A stretch of DNA of 64,000 nt from Kitasatospora phosalacinea. GTDB lineage: Bacteria; Actinomycetota; Actinomycetes; Streptomycetales; Streptomycetaceae. The stretch spans positions 1-64,000 of the forward strand of contig NZ_JNYE01000012.1 in NCBI RefSeq assembly GCF_000717185.1. Direction: 5' to 3'. The position numbers and the translations under genes are program-made. The notes below the pieces were generated by a model, which worked only from the letters and a program-made list of their open reading frames with translations, did not search any database and was not told the origin of the DNA. This document shows, piece after piece, positions 24,598 to 32,366 of the stretch. Numbering within the stretch: position 1 is the stretch's first letter; each line of letters opens with the position of its first letter.

Positions 24598-25245
24598 TCA
24601 GCCCAGCAGGCGCGGGGTGAGCGCCCCGCAGGGCAGCAGGCCGAGCTCGGCCCCCGCGTCCCGCAGGTCGGTCAGCACCAGCTCGTCGTGCATCAGCAGC
24701 GCCGACTGCTCGGGCCAGGCGATCGCCCACAGCCACAGGCCGCGCGCCTCGCCGACGTACACCGCCCGGTCGTCCGGCGCCCCCGGCACGTGGAACATCG
24801 GCGTCGGACGGCCCGCCGCCATCAGCTTCGCGTCGGCCGGCTTGTACAGCCCCACCGAATCGCCCGGGTCCGGCCCGTCCAGCCCCGCGTAGCGGGCGCC
24901 CAGGCCGATGCCCAGCTCCTCGGCGACCAGCACCAGCTCGCCGAACCCGCCCAGCGGGGCCGGGCCGGAGCAGGCGACGGCGGTGGCCCGGGCACCGGAC
25001 AGGTCGTCACCCGCGTGCGCGATCCCGGTGAACAGCCAGCCCACCGGCAGCGGCCAGGGCAGCCAGACCGGCACCTGCGAGCGGTTCACCGCCACGTTCA
25101 GGGCCTCGATGCTCGGGGGCAGCACCGGCTGCATCGGATGCACGGCGCCGTGCAGGTCGCACTGCCAGGTGTCGGAGAAGAGGCCGGGGGCGCGGACCCG
25201 ACCGGCGCACCTCGGGCAGCTTGGCTCGCCCCTCATAACCGACAA
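24598..25245 (-). CDS. Zinc-ribbon protein of unknown function (DUF6758-like)
   Basis: About 215 residues. An N-terminal zinc ribbon (PSCPRCAGRVRAPG then WQCDLHGAVHP) is followed by a domain with VPVWLPWPLPVGWLFTGIAHAGDD and WLWAIAWPEQSALLMHDELVL. I recall the same architecture in streptomycetes as DUF6758. No enzyme motif is visible. The start may be TTG 25245, close to a GGAGG box, or ATG 25236 (MRGEPSCPRC), which is the form I recall from relatives. Confidence 0.75.
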   Translation of the reverse strand: MSVMRGEPSCPRCAGRVRAPGLFSDTWQCDLHGAVHPMQPVLPPSIEALNVAVNRSQVPVWLPWPLPVGWLFTGIAHAGDDLSGARATAVACSGPAPLGGFGELVLVAEELGIGLGARYAGLDGPDPGDSVGLYKPADAKLMAAGRPTPMFHVPGAPDDRAVYVGEARGLWLWAIAWPEQSALLMHDELVLTDLRDAGAELGLLPCGALTPRLLG

Positions 25246-25392
25246 CGGTCCTCCCTCCGGAGTGCTGCGTCAAGGACGATCACCCGTAAGGAGTGCGCCA
25301 CGAGCCGCCCCGGCGACGACCCGGGTCCGGCAGAGGTGATGTCCCGGCCGGAGCACCGTCAAACCCCCGCAGGTGGCGGCCCCCGAACGCAC

Positions 25393-25437
25393 TGACGCCC
25401 CGCCGTCCCAGGGGTCTCCTGCGATGACGGGGCGTCA
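25393..25437 (-). terminator. Hairpin downstream of a small minus-strand gene
   Basis: TGACGCCCCG at 25393-25402 pairs with 25428-25437, with a 25-nt loop, 47 bp beyond the stop codon of the 47-residue gene. Confidence 0.55.
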
Positions 25438-25484
25438 GCCGGGTATCGGAACGTCGGAGGACTCGGAGGTCCGTCCGCGTCCGC

Positions 25485-25628
25485 TCACACGGCCTTGCAC
25501 GGCCGGATGTACAGGCGCTCGCCGGTCTGTGCGGCGGCCTTCAGGTACTCGGAGACGGTCTCCGCGTCGGCGATCAGCCGGTCGGTCTCCGTTCCCGCGT
25601 GATCCAGGCGAAGGATCTCGAAACGCAT
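25485..25628 (-). CDS. Small conserved hypothetical protein (47 residues)
   Basis: A 47-residue protein starting MRFEILRLDHAGTETDRLIA and ending LYIRPCKAV, predicted alpha/beta, no signal or membrane segment. I recall similar 45-50-residue proteins starting MRFEI and ending YIRP in many streptomycetes, with no known function. AGAGG lies three to four bases before the ATG. Its leader contains a nested hairpin and an AT-rich promoter-like stretch about 300 bp upstream. Confidence 0.65.
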   Translation of the reverse strand: MRFEILRLDHAGTETDRLIADAETVSEYLKAAAQTGERLYIRPCKAV

Positions 25629-25669
25629 GGGCCTCTCCCTTCCCGTCCTCGGGGTCCGAGGCGGACTCG

Positions 25670-25704
25670 GCCGACGGTCGGCCACCAGACGGTGGCTCGT
25701 CGGC
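25670..25704 (-). other. Nested hairpin in the leader of the 47-residue gene
   Basis: GCCGAC/GTCGGC outer arms (25670-25675 with 25699-25704) enclose GCCACC/GGTGGC inner arms (25681-25686 with 25691-25696) with a 4-nt loop, 42 bp upstream of the ATG. The remaining 350 bp of the spacer up to 26053 holds no gene; AT-rich DNA at 25927-25975 (minus strand TAATAT) looks like promoter DNA. Confidence 0.4.
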
Positions 25705-26053
25705 GTTGGCTGGGTCGGACGTCCGGCAGGTGCAGTCACCCGTCGTTCCCCCCACTCTCAGGCAGGACTTCTTCAGCGGCACTTTCCTTGCGGCACTGGA
25801 GGGGGGTCGTGGTGCCCCGGTGTCTCACTGTGCCGCGACGCTGCTTCCCGGCGGTTGCCCGCCGGTAAATCCGTGGTTTCGGCGGCCGGAGGAGGGTGCG
25901 GCCGTCGGAGGGTGTTGATCCCGGACGAAATCAAATATTACCCGAGCTAACGATTCTTGTCGCGCGAAAACCGCAGCCGACTTCTGAACGGCTGTCAGGA
26001 AACCCACTCGTGGCCCGGATCCGGCCGGAAACCCGCGAGCGGCGAGGAGGCGC

Positions 26054-26896
26054 TCAGGCGGACCAGAACGCGGCCAGCGCCGCCGCCGTCTCGGCCGGCC
26101 GGTCCGCGTTCGGGGAGTGGCCCGCACCGGGCACCACCAGCCGGGCCGCGCCCAGCCGCTCCGCCATCAGCGACTGCTCCGCGACCGGCCAGGCGTAGTC
26201 CCGCTCCCCGGACAGCACCAGCTTCGGCAGGCGCACCGCCGCCAGCTCGTCCACCCGGTCCGGCGCCGACACCAGGTGCGCGGCCGCCGCCCGCAGCCCC
26301 TGCGGGCGGTTCGCCAGCCAGCGGCGGTGCAGGAACTCCGCGATCTCCGGGTCCAGCGGCGGCACCCGCTCGCCCTCCAACTGCTGCATCACCTGCCAGA
26401 TCGACTCCAGGTCCATCGAGTCCAGCGCCTCCAGCAGCATCGCCGTCCGCGCCGCCTCCGCCGGGTCGATCACCCCCGCCCCCGTCGACATCAGCGTCAA
26501 CGACGACCACGGCAGCTCCTCCGGCGCCGCGAGCACCGCCTCGCGCACCACCTGCCCCCCGAACGAGTGCCCCAGCAGGTGCACCGGCCCCGTCACCCCC
26601 AGCCCGGCCGTCACCGCCCGCACGTCCGCCCCCAGCGCCGGGACGGCGTACGCCGCCGGGTCCTCCGGGCCGCCGGACTCGTACTGGCCCCGCTGGTCCA
26701 CCGCGACCGTCCGGAAACCCGCCTCCGCGAGCGGCTCCAGCAGCGCGATGAAGTCCTCCTTGCTCCCGGTGAACCCCGGCACCAGCACCGCCGTCCCCCG
26801 CACCGCCCCCACCGGCTCGCCCCACAGCGCGGCCAACCCCGCCACCCGGGTCGCCCGCACGCACGACGGCAACTTCAAGAACGGCGGCGTACTCAT
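26054..26896 (-). CDS. Alpha/beta-fold hydrolase
   Basis: A 280-residue alpha/beta hydrolase. The oxyanion strand VLVPGFTGSKEDFI, the nucleophile elbow LLGHSFGGQVV (serine), the acid near LSGERDYAWP (aspartate) and the final histidine in VPGAGHSPNADRP are all present, so it should be active. Substrate unknown. ATG 26896 has GAGGGG about eight bases upstream. It follows the RNA helicase on the same strand but is separated from it by a strong terminator. Confidence 0.82.
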   Translation of the reverse strand: MSTPPFLKLPSCVRATRVAGLAALWGEPVGAVRGTAVLVPGFTGSKEDFIALLEPLAEAGFRTVAVDQRGQYESGGPEDPAAYAVPALGADVRAVTAGLGVTGPVHLLGHSFGGQVVREAVLAAPEELPWSSLTLMSTGAGVIDPAEAARTAMLLEALDSMDLESIWQVMQQLEGERVPPLDPEIAEFLHRRWLANRPQGLRAAAAHLVSAPDRVDELAAVRLPKLVLSGERDYAWPVAEQSLMAERLGAARLVVPGAGHSPNADRPAETAAALAAFWSA

Positions 26897-27022
26897 CCGC
26901 TGCGACCCCTCATCTCCGGCCCCGACGCTTCGGGCTCACCCTACGGTGGAGGACGACCCCGACGGGGGAGGGCCGGCGCGGACGGGGGCGCGGGGCGGGC
27001 CGGGGGTGCCGGGGCCGGGAAA

Positions 27023-27068
27023 CGCCGCGGGGGAGGGGCGACGTGGTGTCGCTCCCTCCCCCGCGGCG
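27023..27068 (-). terminator. 15-bp hairpin after the RNA helicase gene
   Basis: CGCCGCGGGGGAGGG at 27023-27037 pairs perfectly with 27054-27068, and an inner GCGAC/GTCGC stem extends it. It lies 13 bp beyond the stop codon at 27081 of the frameshift-corrected helicase gene, and so supports that stop as the real end. Confidence 0.8.
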
Positions 27069-27080
27069 GGGTGGTGCCGG

Positions 27081-29445
27081 TTACTGCTCGACGGCCTTGC
27101 GGGTCCGGCGCGGGGCCGGGATCTCCTCGGCCGTGGTGGCCGTGGCCTTCTTGGTGGCCCGCTTGCGCGGGGCCGGGGCGGCGGCCTCCTCGGCCGGGGC
27201 GGCTTCGGTGGCGGCGGCCTTCTTGGTCGTGCGCTTGCGGGGCGCCGGGGCCGGGGTCTCCTCGGCCGGGGCGGCTTCGGTGGCGACGGCCTTCTTGGTG
27301 GCCCGCTTGCGCGGGGCCGGAGCGACGGCCTCCTCGACCGGGGCGGCCTCGGTGGCCGTGGCCTTCTTGGCAGCGCGCTTGCGGGGCGCCGGGGCGGCGG
27401 CCGGGGCGGCCTCGACCGGGGCGGTCTCGGTGGTGACGGCCTTCTTGGTCGTGCGCTTGCGCGGCGCCGGGGCCGGGGTCTCCTCGGGAGCCGGGGCCTC
27501 CTCGACCGGGGCGGCGGCCGGGGCGGCCTCGACCGGGGCGGTCTCGGTGGTGACGGCCTTCTTGGTCGTGCGCTTGCGCGGCGCCGGGGCCGGGGTCTCC
27601 TCGGACCGGCTCCGCGACGGCGGCAACCGGCTCCGGGGCGGACACCGGCTCCGCGAGGGCGGCGACCAGCTCCGGGGCGGCGGCCTTGCGGGTGCGCTTG
27701 CGCGGGGTGCGGGCGGCGGCGGCCTCGTCGACGGGGGCCTCCACGACGGGCGCGGGCGCGGCCGCAGGGGCGGTCGCGGGCGCCTCGACCGGCTCCGCGA
27801 CGACGGCGGCGGCCTCGACGGCGGCGGCGTTGCCGCCCCGGCGGTTGCGGTTGCGGCGGCGCGGGCTGCGGCCCTCGACCGGGGCGGCGGCGGGGCCGGT
27901 GCCGGTGGTGGCGGGCTGCGGCTGCTCGACCGTCTGGGTCTCGGGGGCGACGGCGGCCGCGGTGCTGCCACCGCGGGTGCGGCGGCGCTCGCGGGAGCGG
28001 TGCGGGCGCTCGGCGGGGGCCGGGCTCTCGGGGGCGCCACCGCGTCCGCCGCGGGAGTCGCGCGAATCGCGGGAGTCACGCGAGTCGCGGCCGTCCCGGG
28101 AGGAGTCGCGGCCGCTGCGGCCGCGTCCGCCGCGGCCGCCGGTCTCGCCGAGGTCCTCGACCTCTTCGGCGGCCAGGCCGGCCCGGGTGCGCTCGGAGCG
28201 GGGGAGGACGCCCTTGGTGCCGGGGGCGATCCGCAGCAGCTCGTAGAGGTGCGGCGAGCTGGAGTAGGTCTCCTCCGGGTCGTTGAACGGCAGGTCCAGC
28301 GCCTTGTTGATGAGCTGCCAGCGCGGGATGTCGTCCCAGTCGACCAGGGTGACGGCGGTGCCCGAGGCGCCGGCCCGGCCGGTGCGGCCGATCCGGTGCA
28401 GGTAGGTCTTCTCGTCGTCGGTGCACTGGTAGTTGATGACGTGCGTGACGCCCTCGACGTCGATGCCGCGGGCGGCGACGTCGGTGCAGACCAGGACGTC
28501 GACCTTGCCGTTGCGGAAGGCGCGCAGCGCCTGCTCGCGGGCGCCCTGGCCGAGGTCGCCGTGCACCGCGCCGGCCGCGAAGCCGCGCTTGGTGAGCTGC
28601 TCGGCGACGTCGGCGGTGGTGCGCTTGGTGCGGCAGAAGATCATCGCCAGGCCGCGGCCGTCGGCCTGGAGGATCCGGGAGACCATCTCGACCTTGTCGA
28701 GCGAGTGCGCACGGAAGATGTGCTGCTCGATGTTGGCGACGGTGGTGCCGGTGTCGTCCGGGGCGGCGGCGCGGATGTGGGTGGGCTGGCTCATGTACCG
28801 GCGGGCCAGCGAGATGACCTGGCCGGGCATGGTGGCCGAGAAGAGCAGGGTCTGCCGCTTGGCGGGCAGCATGGTGATGATCTTCTCGACGTCCGGCAGG
28901 AAGCCGAGGTCGAGCATCTCGTCGGCCTCGTCCAGGACCAGCGCGCGGACCTTGGACAGGTCGAGCTTGCGCTGCCCGGCCAGGTCGAGCAGGCGGCCGG
29001 GGGTGCCGACCACGATGTCGACGCCCTTCTTCAGGGCCTCGACCTGCGGCTCGTACGCGCGGCCGCCGTACACGGCCAGCACCCGGACGTCGCGGACCTT
29101 GCCCGCGGTCTGCAGGTCGTTGGTGACCTGGGTGCAGAGCTCGCGGGTGGGGACGACGATGAGCGCCTGCGGGCCGTCGGAGAGCTGCTCGGCGGTGGCC
29201 CGGCCGGCGGCGACGTCGGCCTTGACCACGACGCGCTCGATCAGCGGGAGGCCGAAGCCGAGGGTCTTGCCGGTGCCGGTCTTGGCCTGGCCGATGACGT
29301 CGTGACCGGTCAGCGCGACCGGCAGGGTCATCTCCTGGATCGGGAAGGGGTGGACGATGCCGACGGCCTCCAGGGCCTCGGCGGTCTCCGCGAGGATGCC
29401 GAGGTCGCGGAAGGTCGTCTTGACGGGTTCAGCGGTGGTGGACAG
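27081..29445 (-). CDS. rhlE: DEAD-box RNA helicase (RhlE type), apparent frameshift in tail
   Basis: An ATP-dependent RNA helicase. The core (about residues 10-385) has the Q motif FPIQ, AKTGTGKT, PTRELCTQV, GTPGRLLDL, VLDEADEML, SATMP, VHGDLGQGAREQAL, TDVAARGIDV and HRIGRTGRAG. A long tail follows: RG/RD-rich (GRGGRGRSGRDSSRDGRD), then basic PAPRKRTTKKA-type repeats. Near 27604 the reading frame moves by one base (an extra G on the plus strand in CCTCGGACCGG). After the shift codons again end in G/C and the tail ends KAVEQ at 27081 beside a terminator; unshifted, the frame runs to 26941 with poor codon use. The start is CTG at 29445 (LSTTAEPVKTTFRDLG), with GAAGAGG seven bases upstream; no in-frame ATG, GTG or TTG is near. 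Confidence 0.85.
27391..27604. repeat. 97-bp perfect direct repeat, 117-bp period, within helicase tail
   Basis: Bases 27391-27487 are identical to 27508-27604 (97 bp). They encode part of the APAPRKRTTKKAVTTETAPVEA repeats of the helicase tail. The apparent frameshift begins at the very end of the second copy. Further, less exact copies of the basic unit extend down to about 27110. Confidence 0.9.
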
Positions 29446-29897
29446 GGTGCTGCCTCTTCCATGTGGAGGGCCGAGTCCGAACGCGTCCTGCCGTGCCCGG
29501 GCGGCCCCGTGAGGGGCGCGTCGGGCGGGCGGCGCGGGGGAGGGCTTCCCGTTTTGAACCGGGTCGTGCGGCGCGCTGTCGGCGCGGTCCGCGGCGGCCC
29601 TCGCTCGGCCTGATGCGGTGCCTGGGCCCGAGGCTCGGGCCAGGTCGGAGCCGATCGGGTCTCCGACCGGGCATCCGCGTGCGTGAGCGCCGGGTGCTGC
29701 ACCGGGCGGCTGAACGCCACCGGGCACGACTGCGCGGCCTGCCGTTGGACGGACGGGCCGCGCCGGTCTACACCTGGCCTCACCACCTACCATACAGTCA
29801 AGCGACGACTCGAACACGTGACGGTCGCTACTCCGACCGGCCGAGCCCGGCTGGCGGGGCGGCCGCCGGGCGGATCCGGGGGGCCGGGCGGGACCAC
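29446..29897 (-). other. Long divergent spacer, helicase leader
   Basis: I see no gene in this 450-bp stretch. Minus-strand TTGACT (29801-29796) and TATGGT (29794-29789) mark the AT-richest part and the likely helicase promoter, leaving a 5' leader of roughly 330 nt, long for this group. DEAD-box helicase genes often have long regulated leaders. A minus-strand ATG at 29460 opens a short frame (MEEAAPCPPP) that overlaps the helicase start but has no ribosome site. Confidence 0.4.
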
Positions 29898-29903
29898 TAA
29901 GGT
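29898..29903 (+). promoter_or_regulatory. -10 box TAAGGT for a leaderless gene
   Basis: TAAGGT, seven bases, then ATG of the ferritin-like gene, with the same hexamer as at 22966. Confidence 0.55.
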
Positions 29904-29910
29904 CGTTGCC

Positions 29911-30636
29911 ATGGAGACTCAGGAACCCGCGGACGGGCCCACCGACTCGATCGGCCCCTGGGCGGCCCGGGCCGCCGACCCGCAGTACCGGGCGGCGGTG
30001 CTGGACCTGCTCGGCGCCCTCGCGTACGGCGAGCTGAGCGCCTTCGAGCGGCTGGCCGAGGACGCCAAGTTCGCGCCCGGCATCGAGGAAAAGGCCGCGC
30101 TGGCCCGGATGGCCTCCGCCGAGTTCCAGCACTACCAGCTGCTGCACGACCGGCTGGAAGAGGTCGGCGCCGACCCGGTCGCGGTGATGGGGCCCTTCGT
30201 CGAACCACTGGAGAACTTCCACCGGATGACCGCCCCGGCCGACTGGCTGGAGGGCCTGGTCAAGGCGTACGTCGGCGACGCGATCGCCACCGACTTCTAC
30301 CGCGAGGTCGCCGTCCGGCTCGACGACGACACCCGGGACCTGGTGCTGCGGGTGATGTCCGACACCGGGCACGCCGGGTTCGCGGTCGAGCGGGTGCGGC
30401 AGGCGATCGCCGAGGACCCGCGGGTCGGCGGGCGGCTCGCGCTGTGGGGGCGGCGGCTGATGGGCGAGGCGCTCAGCCAGGCGCAGCGGGTGGTCGCCGA
30501 GCGCGACGCGCTCTCCAACCTGCTGGTCGGCGGGGCGCAGGTGCGCGGCTTCGACCTCGTCGAGGTCGGCAAGATGTTCAACCGGATCACCGAGACCCAC
30601 ACCAAGCGGATGGCGGCGCTGGGCCTGGCCTCCTGA
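29911..30636 (+). CDS. Ferritin-like fold protein (MiaE-like family)
   Basis: A 241-residue, almost all-helical protein of the ferritin-like superfamily, homologous in position and type to Rv3210c. Helical segments such as GALAYGELSAFERLAEDAKF and MASAEFQHYQLLHDRL carry ExxH-type residues (EFQH) that could bind a di-iron centre; VKAYVGDAIATDFYREVA supplies a second acidic helix. MiaE-type tRNA hydroxylases are distant relatives; the reaction here is unknown. The start has a TAAGGT box seven bases upstream and no ribosome site. The stop codon lies inside the first unit of a 21-bp tandem repeat. Confidence 0.8.
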   Translation: METQEPADGPTDSIGPWAARAADPQYRAAVLDLLGALAYGELSAFERLAEDAKFAPGIEEKAALARMASAEFQHYQLLHDRLEEVGADPVAVMGPFVEPLENFHRMTAPADWLEGLVKAYVGDAIATDFYREVAVRLDDDTRDLVLRVMSDTGHAGFAVERVRQAIAEDPRVGGRLALWGRRLMGEALSQAQRVVAERDALSNLLVGGAQVRGFDLVEVGKMFNRITETHTKRMAALGLAS

Positions 30637-30710
30637 GCGACCGGCCCGGCCTCCTGGGCGCCCGGCCCGGCCTCCTGGGCGCCCGGCCCGGCCTCCTGGG
30701 CGGCCGGGCG
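30627..30710. repeat. Four tandem 21-bp units spanning a stop codon
   Basis: Units begin at 30627, 30648, 30669 and 30690 with GGCCTCCTGGGCGCCCGGCCC as the inner sequence. The first unit contains the TGA stop of the ferritin-like gene; in the later units the same position reads TGG, so the frame would continue as ASWAPGP repeats if it were not for that stop. Confidence 0.9.
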
Positions 30711-30711
30711 C

Positions 30712-30987
30712 TCAGACGTGGCGGTGCCGGCCGCGGCGCTCCGGCCGCAGGTCGGGGCGGGCCGGCACCGACACCAGCAGGACCGCCGACACGGCGGCGA
30801 CCGCCAGCTCCAGCAGCGGTGCGTGCCCGTCCAGCACGTAGTGGGCGATCCGGGCGGCCAGCACCGCGGAGACCAGCGCCGTGCCGACGGGCAGCGCCCG
30901 CGGGCCGGGGTACAGGTCGGGTCGCACCAGCAGGGCGCCCACCCCGACGGCCAGCCCGATCAGGACGGACGCGATCGTCTCCCACAC
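30712..30987 (-). CDS. Small membrane protein (91 residues)
   Basis: Starts VWETIASVLIGLAVGVGALL and has three hydrophobic stretches (IASVLIGLAVGVGALLV, GTALVSAVLAARIAHYVL, LLELAVAAVSAVLLVSV) with a basic C-terminus ending RGRHRHV. No family is recognised; a small protein of this kind stands between the ferritin-like and DUF3107 genes. The GTG has GGGAGG six bases upstream. Longer in-frame readings on this strand are noise. Confidence 0.65.
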   Translation of the reverse strand: MWETIASVLIGLAVGVGALLVRPDLYPGPRALPVGTALVSAVLAARIAHYVLDGHAPLLELAVAAVSAVLLVSVPARPDLRPERRGRHRHV

Positions 30988-31108
30988 GGCTGCCTCCCGG
31001 GGCGTACGGCGCTGCGGCAGCAGTCCGCCTACCCGCCCGGGCCCGCCGGTACGCACAGCACGGCGCCCCGTCCCCCCGGCGGGGGAACGGGGCGCCGGTG
31101 ACGCGGGC

Positions 31109-31336
31109 TCAGAGCGTGCCGAAGCCGACCTTGCGGACGGACGGCTCACCGATCTCGACGTACGCGAGCCGCTCGGACGGCACCAGCACCCGGCGGCCGT
31201 GCTCGTCGACCAGGGTGAACAGCTTCGAGGTGCCGTCCAGGGCCTTGGCGACCGCGTCCGCGACCTCTTCGGCAGATTGCGCGCTCTCCAGGACGATCTC
31301 CCGGTTCGCGTTCTGCACGCCGATCTTGACCTCCAC
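31109..31336 (-). CDS. DUF3107 small protein
   Basis: A 75-residue protein, MEVKIGVQNANREIVLESAQ at the start and ending KVGFGTL, matching the DUF3107 family (Rv3208A/TB9.4 in mycobacteria, as I recall). It is predicted alpha/beta and of unknown function. The GTG has GGAGGG nine bases upstream. It sits next to the TetR regulator and downstream of it on the same strand, a neighbourhood conserved across actinobacteria. Confidence 0.9.
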   Translation of the reverse strand: MEVKIGVQNANREIVLESAQSAEEVADAVAKALDGTSKLFTLVDEHGRRVLVPSERLAYVEIGEPSVRKVGFGTL

Positions 31337-31476
31337 GGCTTCCGTCCCTCCGGTAGCTGGCCGCGCGCCCCCGACCGCCGTTCGCGGTGGGAGCGCCGTA
31401 CGGGCATCACCTTAAGGCAGTGACCCGGCCGGGGGGCGAAGGTCGGGGGTCGGTCCGCTCAGGGCCGAATCCCGGT

Positions 31477-32133
31477 TCAGTCCGCCTGCTCGGCGGAACC
31501 CTCCTGGGCGGGGTGCATCGGGAAGCCCTTCAGGCCGCGCCAGGCCAGGCTGGCGACCAGCCGGACGGCCTCCTCGCGCGGGATCTCGCCGTCCTGGGTG
31601 AGCCAGTACCGGGCGGTGATCTGGGCCAGGCCGCAGACGCCGACCGCGAGCAGCTTGGCCTCGGCCTCGGGCAGGTCGGTGTCCTCGGCGATCACCTTGG
31701 AGACCAGCGTCGCGCTCAGGTCGGTGGCCCGGTCGACCCGCTCGCGCACCGCCGGGTCGTTGGTCAGGTCCGACTCGAAGACCAGCCGGAACGCGCCGGA
31801 CTCGCTGGAGACGTAGTGGAAGTACGCCTCCATGGTCGCGGCCACCCGCTGCTTGTTGTCGCTGGTCGCCTCCAGCGCGGCCCGGGTGCCGTCGACCAGG
31901 GCGTCGCAGTGCTTGTCGAGCAGCGCGAGGTAGAGCTCGAGCTTGCCCGGGAAGTGCTGGTACAGCACCGGCTTGCTGACGCCGGCCCGCTCGGCGATGT
32001 CGTCCATGGCGGCGGCGTGGTAGCCCTGGGCGACGAACACCTCCTGGGCGGCTCCGAGCAGTTGTTCACGGCGGGCGCTTCGCGGCAGGCGGGCACCGCG
32101 CGGGCGCTCCTGCGCCTCCTGGATGGCCGTCAC
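31477..32133 (-). CDS. TetR-family transcriptional regulator
   Basis: About 218 residues. The N-terminal DNA-binding domain (about 15-65) reads RREQLLGAAQEVFVAQGYHAAAMDDIAERAGVSKPVLYQHFPGKLELYLALLDKH, the classic TetR HTH. The C-terminal ligand domain has YFHYVSSESGAFRLVFESDL and is typical of the Rv3208 type. The ligand is unknown. I chose GTG 32133 because of GAGGAG just upstream; GTG 32145 is also possible. It is divergent from an alpha/beta hydrolase gene, and an inverted repeat between the two may be its operator. Confidence 0.85.
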   Translation of the reverse strand: MTAIQEAQERPRGARLPRSARREQLLGAAQEVFVAQGYHAAAMDDIAERAGVSKPVLYQHFPGKLELYLALLDKHCDALVDGTRAALEATSDNKQRVAATMEAYFHYVSSESGAFRLVFESDLTNDPAVRERVDRATDLSATLVSKVIAEDTDLPEAEAKLLAVGVCGLAQITARYWLTQDGEIPREEAVRLVASLAWRGLKGFPMHPAQEGSAEQAD

Positions 32134-32178
32134 GGCGCTCCTCACTTCACGGTCTGCGGTGGACTGGCGGGGTGATTG

Positions 32179-32212
32179 ATTCTACTTTCCGGTAACCCGC
32201 TCGTGCGCGGGT
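32179..32212 (-). promoter_or_regulatory. TetR-gene promoter with possible operator
   Basis: Minus-strand TAGAAT (32184-32179) is a good -10 box 46 bp before the TetR start. Just upstream, ACCCGC (32195-32200) and GCGGGT (32207-32212) form an inverted repeat with a 6-bp spacer where a -35 box would be, a likely site for the regulator. Confidence 0.4.
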
Positions 32213-32352
32213 GAAGCCGAGTAAAGCGCACAACCGCCCTTGTCGGGAGCCCACAATACGACCCGGACCTGGACTGTCCACGGGTCGAGACGGGCTCGTG
32301 ACGGGGGCAGTACGGGCCCGTGACCGGCCGTGGCGGCCGACCCGTCCGTCAC

Positions 32353-32358
32353 TACGAT
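32353..32358 (+). promoter_or_regulatory. -10 box TACGAT for a leaderless gene
   Basis: TACGAT, eight bases, then ATG of the alpha/beta hydrolase; no ribosome site. Confidence 0.45.
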
Positions 32359-32366
32359 CGTGCCCC

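Noticed and set aside
29328..29460. Small ORF starting ATG at 29460 over the helicase start
   Set aside because: No ribosome site, arginine/serine-rich translation and overlap in another frame with the helicase N-terminus; probably chance.
26941..30600. One continuous minus-strand frame over the whole helicase region, taken as a 1219-residue protein
   Set aside because: Only the middle is helicase. The part before 29445 overlaps the ferritin-like gene in antisense and the part after 27604 has non-coding codon use; the frame is best read as start at 29445 with a shift near 27604.
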